DNA of 21,991 nt, taken from NCBI GenBank assembly GCA_964455375.1, contig CAYVXE010000074.1, positions 1 to 21,991 on the forward strand, written 5' to 3'. Numbering within the stretch: the stretch's first letter is position 1; every line of letters starts with the position of its first letter. The notes below the pieces were generated by a model. That model was not told where the DNA came from and did not search any database. It saw nothing but the letters and a program-made list of their open reading frames with translations. Source of the stretch: CAYVXE01 sp964455375 (GTDB taxonomy: Bacteria; Zhuqueibacterota; Zhuqueibacteria; Oceanimicrobiales; Oceanimicrobiaceae). Below are positions 7,033 to 13,265 of this stretch, one piece after another. The position numbers and the translations under genes were made by a program.

Positions 7033-7260
7033 AAAAAAAAGCCTTACTTCTTTTCGAAGCAAGGCTTTTTGCTAATTTTGAAGAGCACCGAAAACTGATG
7101 CTATGCCTAGTCAGCTGGATTTTGATTAATTGAAACCAACTGGTTTAGCTCAAGTTTCCGGAGGCTCCTATTTCGCTACAACTAATAGGATCACCTCCTT
7201 TTATCAGGGCACATACTCCCACCCGGCATTTCCCTGGTTAAATGCCCGGTGTACTAGGTT
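7033..7260 (-). ncRNA. Predicted structured RNA of unknown family, about 228 nt
   Basis: This non-coding stretch has all the parts of an RNA gene on the minus strand. A strong promoter (7267-7295) places the start near 7260. The first bases (7258-7253) pair perfectly with 7111-7106 to close a roughly 150-base domain. Inside are hairpin C (12 base pairs with one mismatch, 7220-7231 with 7240-7251), hairpin B (TCCTATT/AATAGGA plus GGAGG/CCTCC, 7160-7198) and hairpin A (GAAAC/GTTTC, 7132-7158). About 35 bases after the closing helix comes a strong intrinsic terminator (7036-7070). No 6S, SRP, tmRNA or RNase P signature, nor any riboswitch consensus I know, was recognised. It could be a free-standing RNA or a leader attenuator of ferritin. 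Confidence 0.6.
7036..7070 (-). terminator. Strong intrinsic terminator upstream of ferritin
   Basis: A 15-base stem with one mismatch (7036-7050 with 7056-7070) encloses a 5-base loop. On the minus strand it is followed at once by eight T. It ends the predicted RNA and would insulate ferritin from it. The stem also has a T run on the plus strand. Confidence 0.85.
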
Positions 7261-7266
7261 TTCTGA

Positions 7267-7295
7267 AATATATTTTTTTCAAACAAAAAAGTCAA
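7267..7295 (-). promoter_or_regulatory. Predicted sigma70 promoter of the structured RNA
   Basis: Minus strand TTGACT (7295-7290), exactly 17 bases, TATATT (7272-7267). Initiation is expected near 7260, right at the 5' edge of the closing helix of the RNA. Confidence 0.7.
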
Positions 7296-7310
7296 CTATT
7301 ATCTTATTGT

Positions 7311-7339
7311 TTGTTAAAAATATTGTTAATAATTATATT
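7311..7339 (+). promoter_or_regulatory. Predicted promoter of the Nudix-MBL gene
   Basis: TTGTTA, 17 bases, TATATT on the plus strand. Transcription would start near 7346, leaving a leader of about 26 bases before the ATG at 7372. It is arranged back to back with the RNA promoter. Confidence 0.5.
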
Positions 7340-7371
7340 ATGTTTTATCTGATTAGGTTTTAAGGTTAATT

Positions 7372-8868
7372 ATGGCGAGCATAAAACAAGCGGTGGGCAT
7401 AATCCTGACCCGGGACCCGGAATCTACGAACGTATATTTGGTCAAACGGAATAACAAACTCCGATTTTTTGGCGGGTATGAGGCGTTCGTCGGTGGAAAG
7501 CTGGATTCGGCTGATTGGGACATTTCAGTGTTAAATGCGGAAACGTGTGATGCCGGGAATTTACCGTACATTGTCGCTGCCACACGAGAGGTTTTTGAAG
7601 AAACGGGCATCCTTTTAACATCTGGTGCGGAAAAGATCTCATCTGCCCGGTTGAAGGATTATCGCCGTCAATTACTTGATGAAAAAATTGATTTTAAAGA
7701 TTTGTTGGAAACTGAAAGGGTCTGTATCGATGCGAATCGTTTTCATTTTTTGTGTTCAATTATCACGCCGGAATTCTCTCCTGTACGCTATGATACACAG
7801 TTTTTTTGGATACACTTACCCGAAAATCCGGCCCCGGAAATCTTGCGCGGTGAATTAGTAGAGGGGAATTTCTATTCTGCTGAAAAGGCACTTGATTTAT
7901 GGGCGCAGGGTGAGCTGTTAATTGTTCCTCCGGTTATTTTTATGCTGAAGGAAATGGTTGGGCTTTCTTTGATATCGGCTTCCGGAAAAATTAAACAATT
8001 CGCAGAGGATTATAAAAGGGGCAGGATTCATCAGGTTTACTTCAGCCCCGGTGTGCAGCTTATCGCCCAGAGAACACGAACCTTGCTTCCGGCCACGCAT
8101 ACAAACACTTATTTAGTAGGGGAGGACGATCTGTACATTATCGATCCTGCACCGCCCGACCCGAATGAGCAGGACAGATTGTGGAACTATTTTGATGAGC
8201 GGTTGCAGGAAGGAAAAAGGTTTAAGGCAATACTTTTGACCCATCATCACTCGGATCACATTGGTGCAGTGGAAAACTGTCAGAAACGCTACCGGCTACC
8301 GCTTTTTGCACATCCGAAAACGATAGAAAAACTACCGATGTTTCATTTTTCCGGCTCTCTGAATGATGGTGACGAATTAGACCTCGGTACCGCACCGGAT
8401 GGTTCCACCGGGTGGAAACTGAAGGTGCTGCACACACCCGGTCATGCTTCCGGACATCTGGCGTACCAGGAAAATCGCTACGGTGCTATCATTGTTGGTG
8501 ATCTGGTTTCCACACTTTCTACCATCGTGATTAATCCACCGGACGGGCATTTGGCAACGTACATCAAGTCATTAAAACGCATGGAGAGTTTGGCTGCAGG
8601 AACTGTTTATCCCGGTCACGGACCGGCGGTGCGTAATGGCCGCGACGTGCTCCGGCAATACATTCAGCACCGATTGCAGCGGGAGAAAAAACTCCAGGAG
8701 GCTTTAAGTGACAAACCTCAAACTTCAGATGAATTGGTCTCAAAAGTTTATGACGATATTGAACCGAAAATCTGGCCACTGGCAGAGCTTTCCCTCAAAG
8801 CCGGGTTAATTAAGCTCATTGAAGAAGGCAAGTGCAAACAAGTCAAGGATGGATATGTATCACTGTAA
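7372..8868 (+). CDS. Nudix hydrolase / metallo-beta-lactamase-fold fusion protein
   Basis: A 498-residue two-enzyme fusion, probably cytosolic. Residues 1 to about 200 are a Nudix domain. REVFEETGI (72-80) is the Nudix helix core, but the usual short spacing to the preceding glycine is replaced by about 30 residues after GG (41-42), as in the NUDT19 branch whose members act on CoA or other nucleotide conjugates. Residues from about 220 to 430 are a metallo-beta-lactamase fold with a complete two-metal site: His291, His293, Asp295, His296, His358, Asp377 and His416. Residues 440-498 look like the winged-helix tail of LACTB2-type proteins. LACTB2 relatives are nucleases or hydrolases, so the second activity is uncertain. 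The start has a weak ribosome site but a plausible promoter. A pathway linking both domains is not evident from the neighbours. Confidence 0.88.
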   Translation: MASIKQAVGIILTRDPESTNVYLVKRNNKLRFFGGYEAFVGGKLDSADWDISVLNAETCDAGNLPYIVAATREVFEETGILLTSGAEKISSARLKDYRRQLLDEKIDFKDLLETERVCIDANRFHFLCSIITPEFSPVRYDTQFFWIHLPENPAPEILRGELVEGNFYSAEKALDLWAQGELLIVPPVIFMLKEMVGLSLISASGKIKQFAEDYKRGRIHQVYFSPGVQLIAQRTRTLLPATHTNTYLVGEDDLYIIDPAPPDPNEQDRLWNYFDERLQEGKRFKAILLTHHHSDHIGAVENCQKRYRLPLFAHPKTIEKLPMFHFSGSLNDGDELDLGTAPDGSTGWKLKVLHTPGHASGHLAYQENRYGAIIVGDLVSTLSTIVINPPDGHLATYIKSLKRMESLAAGTVYPGHGPAVRNGRDVLRQYIQHRLQREKKLQEALSDKPQTSDELVSKVYDDIEPKIWPLAELSLKAGLIKLIEEGKCKQVKDGYVSL

Positions 8869-8888
8869 TGCCATAAATTATCATTCGC

Positions 8889-8937
8889 ACAACGGAGGAA
8901 AGTTCTGGTCTCCAGCCAGATTGGTCCTTTTCGTTGT
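8889..8937. other. Stem-loop in the convergent intergenic region
   Basis: ACAACG pairs with CGTTGT at the base and TCTGG pairs with CCAGA at the tip. The whole element lies between the Nudix-MBL stop and the kinase-like gene stop. A second small hairpin, GTATGC-GCCT-GCATAC, occupies 8986-9001. Neither is followed by a clear T run, so factor-dependent termination or an RNA-stabilising role is possible. Nothing else was seen in 8869-9079. Confidence 0.35.
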
Positions 8938-9079
8938 ACGATGGACTTGACACGGTAGAAGAAACGTTCTAAGTAGATGACGAATGTATGCGCCTGCATA
9001 CTGAAGTGGGAAACGATTTTTTAGACAGTCTCAACGGTATAAACATAAGCAAAGTCGTATTGACGTGCTTTTGTTAAAG

Positions 9080-10513
9080 TTATTCCACTTTACCGGTTTC
9101 AGTTTTGGTGAAATCGTGTTTAATACGAATGACCTGGCCGACTTTTAATTGTACGGTTTGCTGCCAACGTTGATTTAATGAAGAGTTTATGAGCCTGACC
9201 GTATGCCGCCCCGATTTCATTCTGATTTGCTGCGGGGTGTTTTTATTATACGGTTGGTTGTCTATATAAACCGAATCTGCATAAGGGATGGCATCTATGA
9301 TCAACAATCCAGAAACATTTTTTGAACCGTCAAAATTAGTGTCAGTAATTGGTGGTTTATCTATATGCACGTGTTGAGAGTCAGAAGCCGATCTGAGAAT
9401 TTTGTCAGGTCTCAGAGCAGCCAAAGTCGGATTTTTCGTAAAAATGTTTTCGGTTTGTTTCTCCAATGCATTTGTTTGCAACGGGTTAGTCGATTTATTC
9501 GACATGCTTTTGTGAACTAATAATAGTCCCGCACCAAACATTAAGACGCATAAAACCACAGGTATCCAAAGAATAGTGTTTACATGTAAACGGACTTTTG
9601 CTAATCCCTCACTTTTTGAGGTTTTGCGAAAGGGATGGTCATTTTCATTTAAAGGATTATTTTCTAAATGTGGTGTGCCTGTGGAAGAATCAGCCTTTTT
9701 TTTCAGGCGTTCAAAGGAGTGAATAAATTCCCTGCAATTTAAAAAGCGTTTATTTTTGTCTTTATGCAGGCATTTTATTAAGATGGCATTAAGGTCTGCT
9801 AAATACGGCAGCTTCTTAAGTTCTACAAGCGACAGTTTTTCACGAAGATGACTTTTTTTGATATTGGTTAAATTATCTCCGGAAAAAGGAGGATATCCTG
9901 ACAAAATTTGATATAAAATAATTCCAACAGAGTAAATGTCTGCTCTGCCGTCAGGTTTATCTTTTGGGTGATCATAAAAATCTGGTGCGATGTATTGTGC
10001 CAGAAATCGCGAGGATTTACACTCTGTTGAGAGCATTGTCGGTATCATCCAACTCAATCCGAATTCATCGATTTTTACGTCCCCTTTTGCATTAAGATAA
10101 ATATTGTTCGGGTTCAAAAATCCATGAATCTGTCCCTGTAAATGTGCATTTCTTAATATTTTGGCAAGTTGAATAAACACATTGGCAAGTTCGGGAATAT
10201 TCAGTGAAAATTCATTCTCGATGATTGCATCTAGCGGTTCATAATCAACCGGTTCGGAGACGACGTAATGCAAATCGGCTGCTTGGCCATAATTCAATGC
10301 ACTGTACACGTTCGGTATTTCGGTATCGTTAAAAATTCGTGCGCTTGCTTTGAACTTTTCGATCACCTTTTCATCTTCATTTAACTGTGGCGATAATACA
10401 CGTAAATAGATACGATCGCCGCTATGTTCATCAATTGCATCGTAAATTGCATAACAAACATTCTGTGAAACTTTTTTCCGGATGCGAAAGTTTTCGATTT
10501 CAGGAGTTTTCAT
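9080..10513 (-). CDS. Membrane-anchored pseudokinase with PEGA-like domain
   Basis: A 477-residue protein with a Ser/Thr protein kinase fold that appears catalytically dead. Numbered from an alternative TTG one codon upstream: residues 10-272 are kinase-like, but the Gly-rich loop lacks its glycines, the VAIK lysine is Arg39, the HRD motif is HGF with no catalytic Asp or Lys (131-138), and DFG is EFG (151-153). The fold-keeping parts survive: DGRADIYSVGIILYQILSGYPPF (189-211) and APD in place of APE. One membrane helix at about 315-334 follows a charged linker. The outside part ends in a PEGA-type repeat (about 403-470, IDAIPYADSVYIDNQPYNKNTP). It likely senses cell-envelope state and scaffolds partners. 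The ATG is used because no good ribosome site favours the TTG. It is divergent from the MglA/Roadblock operon, suggesting a shared signalling role (inference). Confidence 0.85.
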   Translation of the reverse strand: MKTPEIENFRIRKKVSQNVCYAIYDAIDEHSGDRIYLRVLSPQLNEDEKVIEKFKASARIFNDTEIPNVYSALNYGQAADLHYVVSEPVDYEPLDAIIENEFSLNIPELANVFIQLAKILRNAHLQGQIHGFLNPNNIYLNAKGDVKIDEFGLSWMIPTMLSTECKSSRFLAQYIAPDFYDHPKDKPDGRADIYSVGIILYQILSGYPPFSGDNLTNIKKSHLREKLSLVELKKLPYLADLNAILIKCLHKDKNKRFLNCREFIHSFERLKKKADSSTGTPHLENNPLNENDHPFRKTSKSEGLAKVRLHVNTILWIPVVLCVLMFGAGLLLVHKSMSNKSTNPLQTNALEKQTENIFTKNPTLAALRPDKILRSASDSQHVHIDKPPITDTNFDGSKNVSGLLIIDAIPYADSVYIDNQPYNKNTPQQIRMKSGRHTVRLINSSLNQRWQQTVQLKVGQVIRIKHDFTKTETGKVE

Positions 10514-10560
10514 CAAATATGTGGTGCGCTTTCAATTTATTTTCAAGATTGATGGTCTAA

Positions 10561-10589
10561 AGTTTAAACGTAAGAAAAAAAAATGTAAA
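10561..10589 (-). promoter_or_regulatory. Predicted promoter of the pseudokinase gene
   Basis: Minus strand TTTACA (10589-10584), 17 bases, TAAACT (10566-10561). Initiation near 10554 gives a leader of about 40 bases. Confidence 0.4.
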
Positions 10590-10872
10590 AGGCGATTAAT
10601 TTAATTGAATCGATTTTTTTCCCAGCACGTTTTATGAATAGAAAGTGATTGATTTGGGTTAGTTCATTAAACCACGTTTTATTAAAAAGGTTTCCCTTTA
10701 ACAAGGTTCAATGGGCCCTTGCTAATGTCCAAAACCATGCGTGAGTGGATGGTCTTGTCTGGGAATGAATCCTGTGAATGTTGCAGATGCTGAATTGGTG
10801 AAAAATCTCCGCTAAATTATTAAATGAGTGTAATATATGATGTTATCTTATTATTAAATCTATAAATTGTGC
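10590..10872. other. Long AT-rich divergent intergenic region
   Basis: The 422 bases between the pseudokinase and the metallophosphoesterase contain no credible reading frame. Visible elements are the two divergent promoters, an AT-rich hairpin CGATT/AATCG near 10592-10611 followed by seven T, and a CAAGG/CCTTG inverted repeat around the GGGCCC near 10700-10725. No tRNA or known RNA family was recognised. Confidence 0.4.
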
Positions 10873-10901
10873 TTGCAAACCTCTTGGCAAAAGTGTATAT
10901 T
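10873..10901 (+). promoter_or_regulatory. Predicted promoter of the phosphoesterase-MglA operon
   Basis: TTGCAA, exactly 17 bases, TATATT. Transcription would start near 10908, about 28 bases before the TTG start codon at 10936. Confidence 0.6.
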
Positions 10902-10935
10902 TTAAAGTTTTAACTACAAACAGGGATTTTTACTT

Positions 10936-11664
10936 TTGAAATACGCAATTATTTCCGATATTCATGGTAATCTGGAAGCACTGAAAAGTGTTTTGCAGGA
11001 GATTGAAAAACAGAAGGTTGACTCCGTACTTTGTCTGGGGGACATTGTTGGGTACGGACCTAATCCCAATGAATGTGTGGAACTTGTCAAAGAAAAAACG
11101 GAGGTTGCTTTAGCCGGAAATCATGATTATGCACCGCTTGGGAAAATTGATATCGCTTATTTTAATCCATGGGCACGTTCTGCTATTGAATGGACGGCGG
11201 ATCAGTTGACGCAATTGTCTATTGATTATTTGCTCAGTCTACCGTTAAAAATGGAAGTCAATGGGTTCACAATTGTTCACGCAACGCCGCATAAACCTGA
11301 TGAATGGAATTATATAACCACCATTGGCGATGCGGTTAAAAATTTTGCTGAATTTGGTAGTCAGATTTGTTTTATTGGACACTCGCATGTTCCTCTGGTC
11401 GTTTCAGTGGATAGCGAGAACGAATATCTGGTTTTGAGTGATAATCCAATAAAGGTTCTACCTGACCACCGCTATATTATAAATGTTGGCAGTGTCGGAC
11501 AACCAAGGGATTCGAATCCACTTGCATCCTATGGGATATTCGATAATAGTACAAATATTTTTGAGTACCACCGGGTTGAATATAACATATCTCAAACACA
11601 GAATAAAATTAAAGCCACAAACCTACCGGTTTTTCTGGCCGAAAGACTGGCGCTTGGGCAGTAG
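10936..11664 (+). CDS. Calcineurin-like metallophosphoesterase (YfcE/MJ0936-like), TTG start
   Basis: A 242-residue two-metal phosphoesterase. All five motifs are present: DIHGN with Asp8 and His10, GDIVGYGPNP with Asp36, GNHD with Asn62/His63/Asp64, His115 in IVHATP, and GHSH with His149 and His151. The family includes phosphodiesterases and phosphatases acting on nucleotides, and the exact substrate is unknown. The start is TTG, since no in-frame ATG lies upstream and the protein then begins MKYAIISDIHGN as expected. AGGGA lies about 10 bases upstream. It leads a tight plus-strand operon with a Roadblock protein 30 bases downstream, then MglA and a second Roadblock protein. It may modify a nucleotide signal in that module (inference). 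Confidence 0.9.
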   Translation: MKYAIISDIHGNLEALKSVLQEIEKQKVDSVLCLGDIVGYGPNPNECVELVKEKTEVALAGNHDYAPLGKIDIAYFNPWARSAIEWTADQLTQLSIDYLLSLPLKMEVNGFTIVHATPHKPDEWNYITTIGDAVKNFAEFGSQICFIGHSHVPLVVSVDSENEYLVLSDNPIKVLPDHRYIINVGSVGQPRDSNPLASYGIFDNSTNIFEYHRVEYNISQTQNKIKATNLPVFLAERLALGQ

Positions 11665-11693
11665 CAGCCCCTCATTAATCTGGAGGTGTTAGG

Positions 11694-12203
11694 ATGGATT
11701 TTCTAAATAAAAATGATGTGCAGCAATTGGTTCTCTCCGAGTCAATTTATAATGATATCAACAAAATCATCGAAGACCTGTATTCAAACATTCATCCTGA
11801 AGTAATTGTATTTGCCGAGTCGAATGGCTATCCGGTCACAGCGAAAGGTAATGTGACGGGAATTGATTTGCCCTCCATTTCGACATTAGCCGCGAATAAT
11901 TTTTCTGCAACTGCGAAGATGGCCTCCATGATTGGCGAGAAGGACAGCTTTAGATACCTTTTCCATGAGGGGGACAAGACAAACATCTATCTGTCCAATG
12001 TTGGGTTCAATTTTATTCTTCTGGTGATTTTCGACTCCAGTATAGCGTTGGGAATGGTACGAGTTTATACTAAAAAAGCGATGCAAGCTCTGATCGATTT
12101 GCTAAAAACAGCTAAACAAGAAGAAGAAACTTCCAATGAGTTCATCGATCTTGAGTTTAAGACCCTGCTTAGTGAAGAGATAAATCGCGCATTGAAAATC
12201 TGA
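11694..12203 (+). CDS. Roadblock/LC7-like protein (first)
   Basis: A 169-residue protein whose centre (about residues 18-140) has the alternating strand-helix pattern of the Roadblock/LC7 fold: a long N-terminal helix, VIVFAESNGYPVTAKG, then LAANNFSATAKM, and a second strand-helix unit near YLSNVGFNFILLVIFD. Roadblock proteins of MglB type bind MglA GTPases and stimulate GTP hydrolysis or act as scaffolds. This one carries an extra C-terminal acidic helix (about 139-169). GGAGGTG precedes the ATG. It ends six bases before the GTPase gene, which supports direct partnership. Assignment rests on pattern and context. Confidence 0.78.
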   Translation: MDFLNKNDVQQLVLSESIYNDINKIIEDLYSNIHPEVIVFAESNGYPVTAKGNVTGIDLPSISTLAANNFSATAKMASMIGEKDSFRYLFHEGDKTNIYLSNVGFNFILLVIFDSSIALGMVRVYTKKAMQALIDLLKTAKQEEETSNEFIDLEFKTLLSEEINRALKI

Positions 12204-12209
12204 CCGCTC

Positions 12210-12794
12210 ATGTTTATTAACCGTGGTTTACAGGAGATAAACCTAAAAATTGTTTATTACGGTCCGGGACTGAGTGGAAAGACGACAAATCTTGAGTATA
12301 TTTACAATCAACTGGAACCCAACCTGCGTAGCGATCTGGTTACCTTGAAGACCCGTGAAGAGCGGACGCTTTACTTCGATTTTATGCAGTTGGAGCTTGG
12401 TAGAATCAAGGGTAAAAAACCTCGTTTTAACCTCTACACCGTGCCGGGTCAGGTTTATTATAATTTCAGCAGAAAAATTATTCTGAGGGGCGTCGATGGG
12501 GTTGTTTTTGTGGCTGATTCTCAGAAAGAACGAATGAATGACAATTTAGAGTCGCTGCTTGATTTGGAGAACAATTTGATTTCCATGGGACACTCTCTTC
12601 AGGAATTCCCCTGGATTATTCAATACAACAAACGTGATTTGCCGGATATTGAATCTTTAGAAATGCTGCAGGCAAAGCTAAACTATTTTGGTGTACCCTG
12701 TTTTTCCGCGGTAGCGGCAAATGGCGTTGAAGTTCTGGCGACCTTGAAGACCATTATTACAGAAGTAATTTCAAAAATTCATGTATTTGTTTAA
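12210..12794 (+). CDS. mglA: MglA-type small Ras-like GTPase
   Basis: A 194-residue cytosolic GTPase of the bacterial MglA family, which controls cell polarity, gliding or pilus switching in myxobacteria and related roles elsewhere. The P-loop GPGLSGKT is at residues 18-25, TVPGQ (77-81) is the Walker B/switch II region with Pro in place of the usual Ras-type residues, and NKRD (140-143) gives guanine specificity. FINRGLQEINLKIVYYGPG is the characteristic N-terminus. It lies between two Roadblock/LC7 genes, six bases after one and 21 before the other. No gliding or pilus gene is in the window, so the output of the switch is unknown. Confidence 0.93.
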   Translation: MFINRGLQEINLKIVYYGPGLSGKTTNLEYIYNQLEPNLRSDLVTLKTREERTLYFDFMQLELGRIKGKKPRFNLYTVPGQVYYNFSRKIILRGVDGVVFVADSQKERMNDNLESLLDLENNLISMGHSLQEFPWIIQYNKRDLPDIESLEMLQAKLNYFGVPCFSAVAANGVEVLATLKTIITEVISKIHVFV

Positions 12795-12815
12795 CTTAAT
12801 AAAAGAAATTTAAGA

Positions 12816-13193
12816 ATGGAGCCAACACCACAAAAAGTCATCGAAGCGAAGATGAAAGAGATTTCCCGGCGAGGAAATTATGACATGGTTCATTTGTTCT
12901 CCAGTGAAGGTTTGCCAATGGCGGAGTATTTCAATGAGACCATCATTCAAAAAGATCGTCTGTTAGAATTGTCGATTCTGTTTCGCGAAGTACGAAAAAT
13001 GGCAGATGTCATGGGGCAAATTTCAAATATCAAAGAAATGATAATTGAAGGCTATAATCATAGAAAAATCATTTTTCGATTTTTCCATGCTTTTGGTCAG
13101 GATGTTGCTTTGGCCATTGTGGTGCCACCCCACAAAGCCTATAGAGGATTGACGAATACATTGGTCAGAACCATCCAGAAGGTCAGTTTTTAA
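12816..13193 (+). CDS. Roadblock/LC7-like protein (second)
   Basis: A 125-residue protein matching the compact Roadblock/LC7 size. The pattern is an N-terminal helix, MVHLFSSEGLPMAEY, then a helix around LLELSILFREVRKMADVMG, then MIIEGYNHRKIIFRFF and ALAIVVPPHKAYRGLTNTLVRTIQ. It is the likely MglB-like partner of the GTPase 21 bases upstream. Unlike the first Roadblock protein it has no acidic tail. The ribosome site is weak, consistent with translation within an operon. The gene is last in the plus-strand run and converges on the oxidoreductase. Confidence 0.78.
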   Translation: MEPTPQKVIEAKMKEISRRGNYDMVHLFSSEGLPMAEYFNETIIQKDRLLELSILFREVRKMADVMGQISNIKEMIIEGYNHRKIIFRFFHAFGQDVALAIVVPPHKAYRGLTNTLVRTIQKVSF

Positions 13194-13216
13194 TGAGCTT
13201 TTCGTTTTTTGTATTA

Positions 13217-13247
13217 GGGCTGCCTGGATGAACCCCTGAGGCAGCCC
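13217..13247. terminator. GC-rich hairpin between convergent genes
   Basis: GGGCTGCCT pairs perfectly with AGGCAGCCC (nine base pairs, 13-base loop) between the second Roadblock gene and the oxidoreductase stop. No T run follows directly on either strand, so it is a likely but non-classical bidirectional terminator. Confidence 0.55.
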
Positions 13248-13265
13248 CATAAACGCCAACATCGT

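Noticed and set aside
7097..7136. Hammerhead-like CTGATG...GAAAC on the plus strand
   Set aside because: The CUGAUGA core is broken (C instead of A at the last position) and no matching stem II and cleavage site could be arranged.
7130..7200. c-di-GMP (GEMM) riboswitch suggested by AGCCTCCGG and CTAAACC on the minus strand
   Set aside because: The conserved GGCAAACC, GACGCAAAGC and the GGGTTACC end segments are missing.
7186..7202. End of a 16S rRNA gene on the plus strand
   Set aside because: Only the last 14 bases match. The preceding bases do not resemble the conserved 16S helix 45 region and no rRNA follows or precedes.
7130..7363. 77-codon plus-strand frame over the structured RNA
   Set aside because: It has no ribosome site, its composition follows the hairpins, and it covers both promoters of the divergent region.
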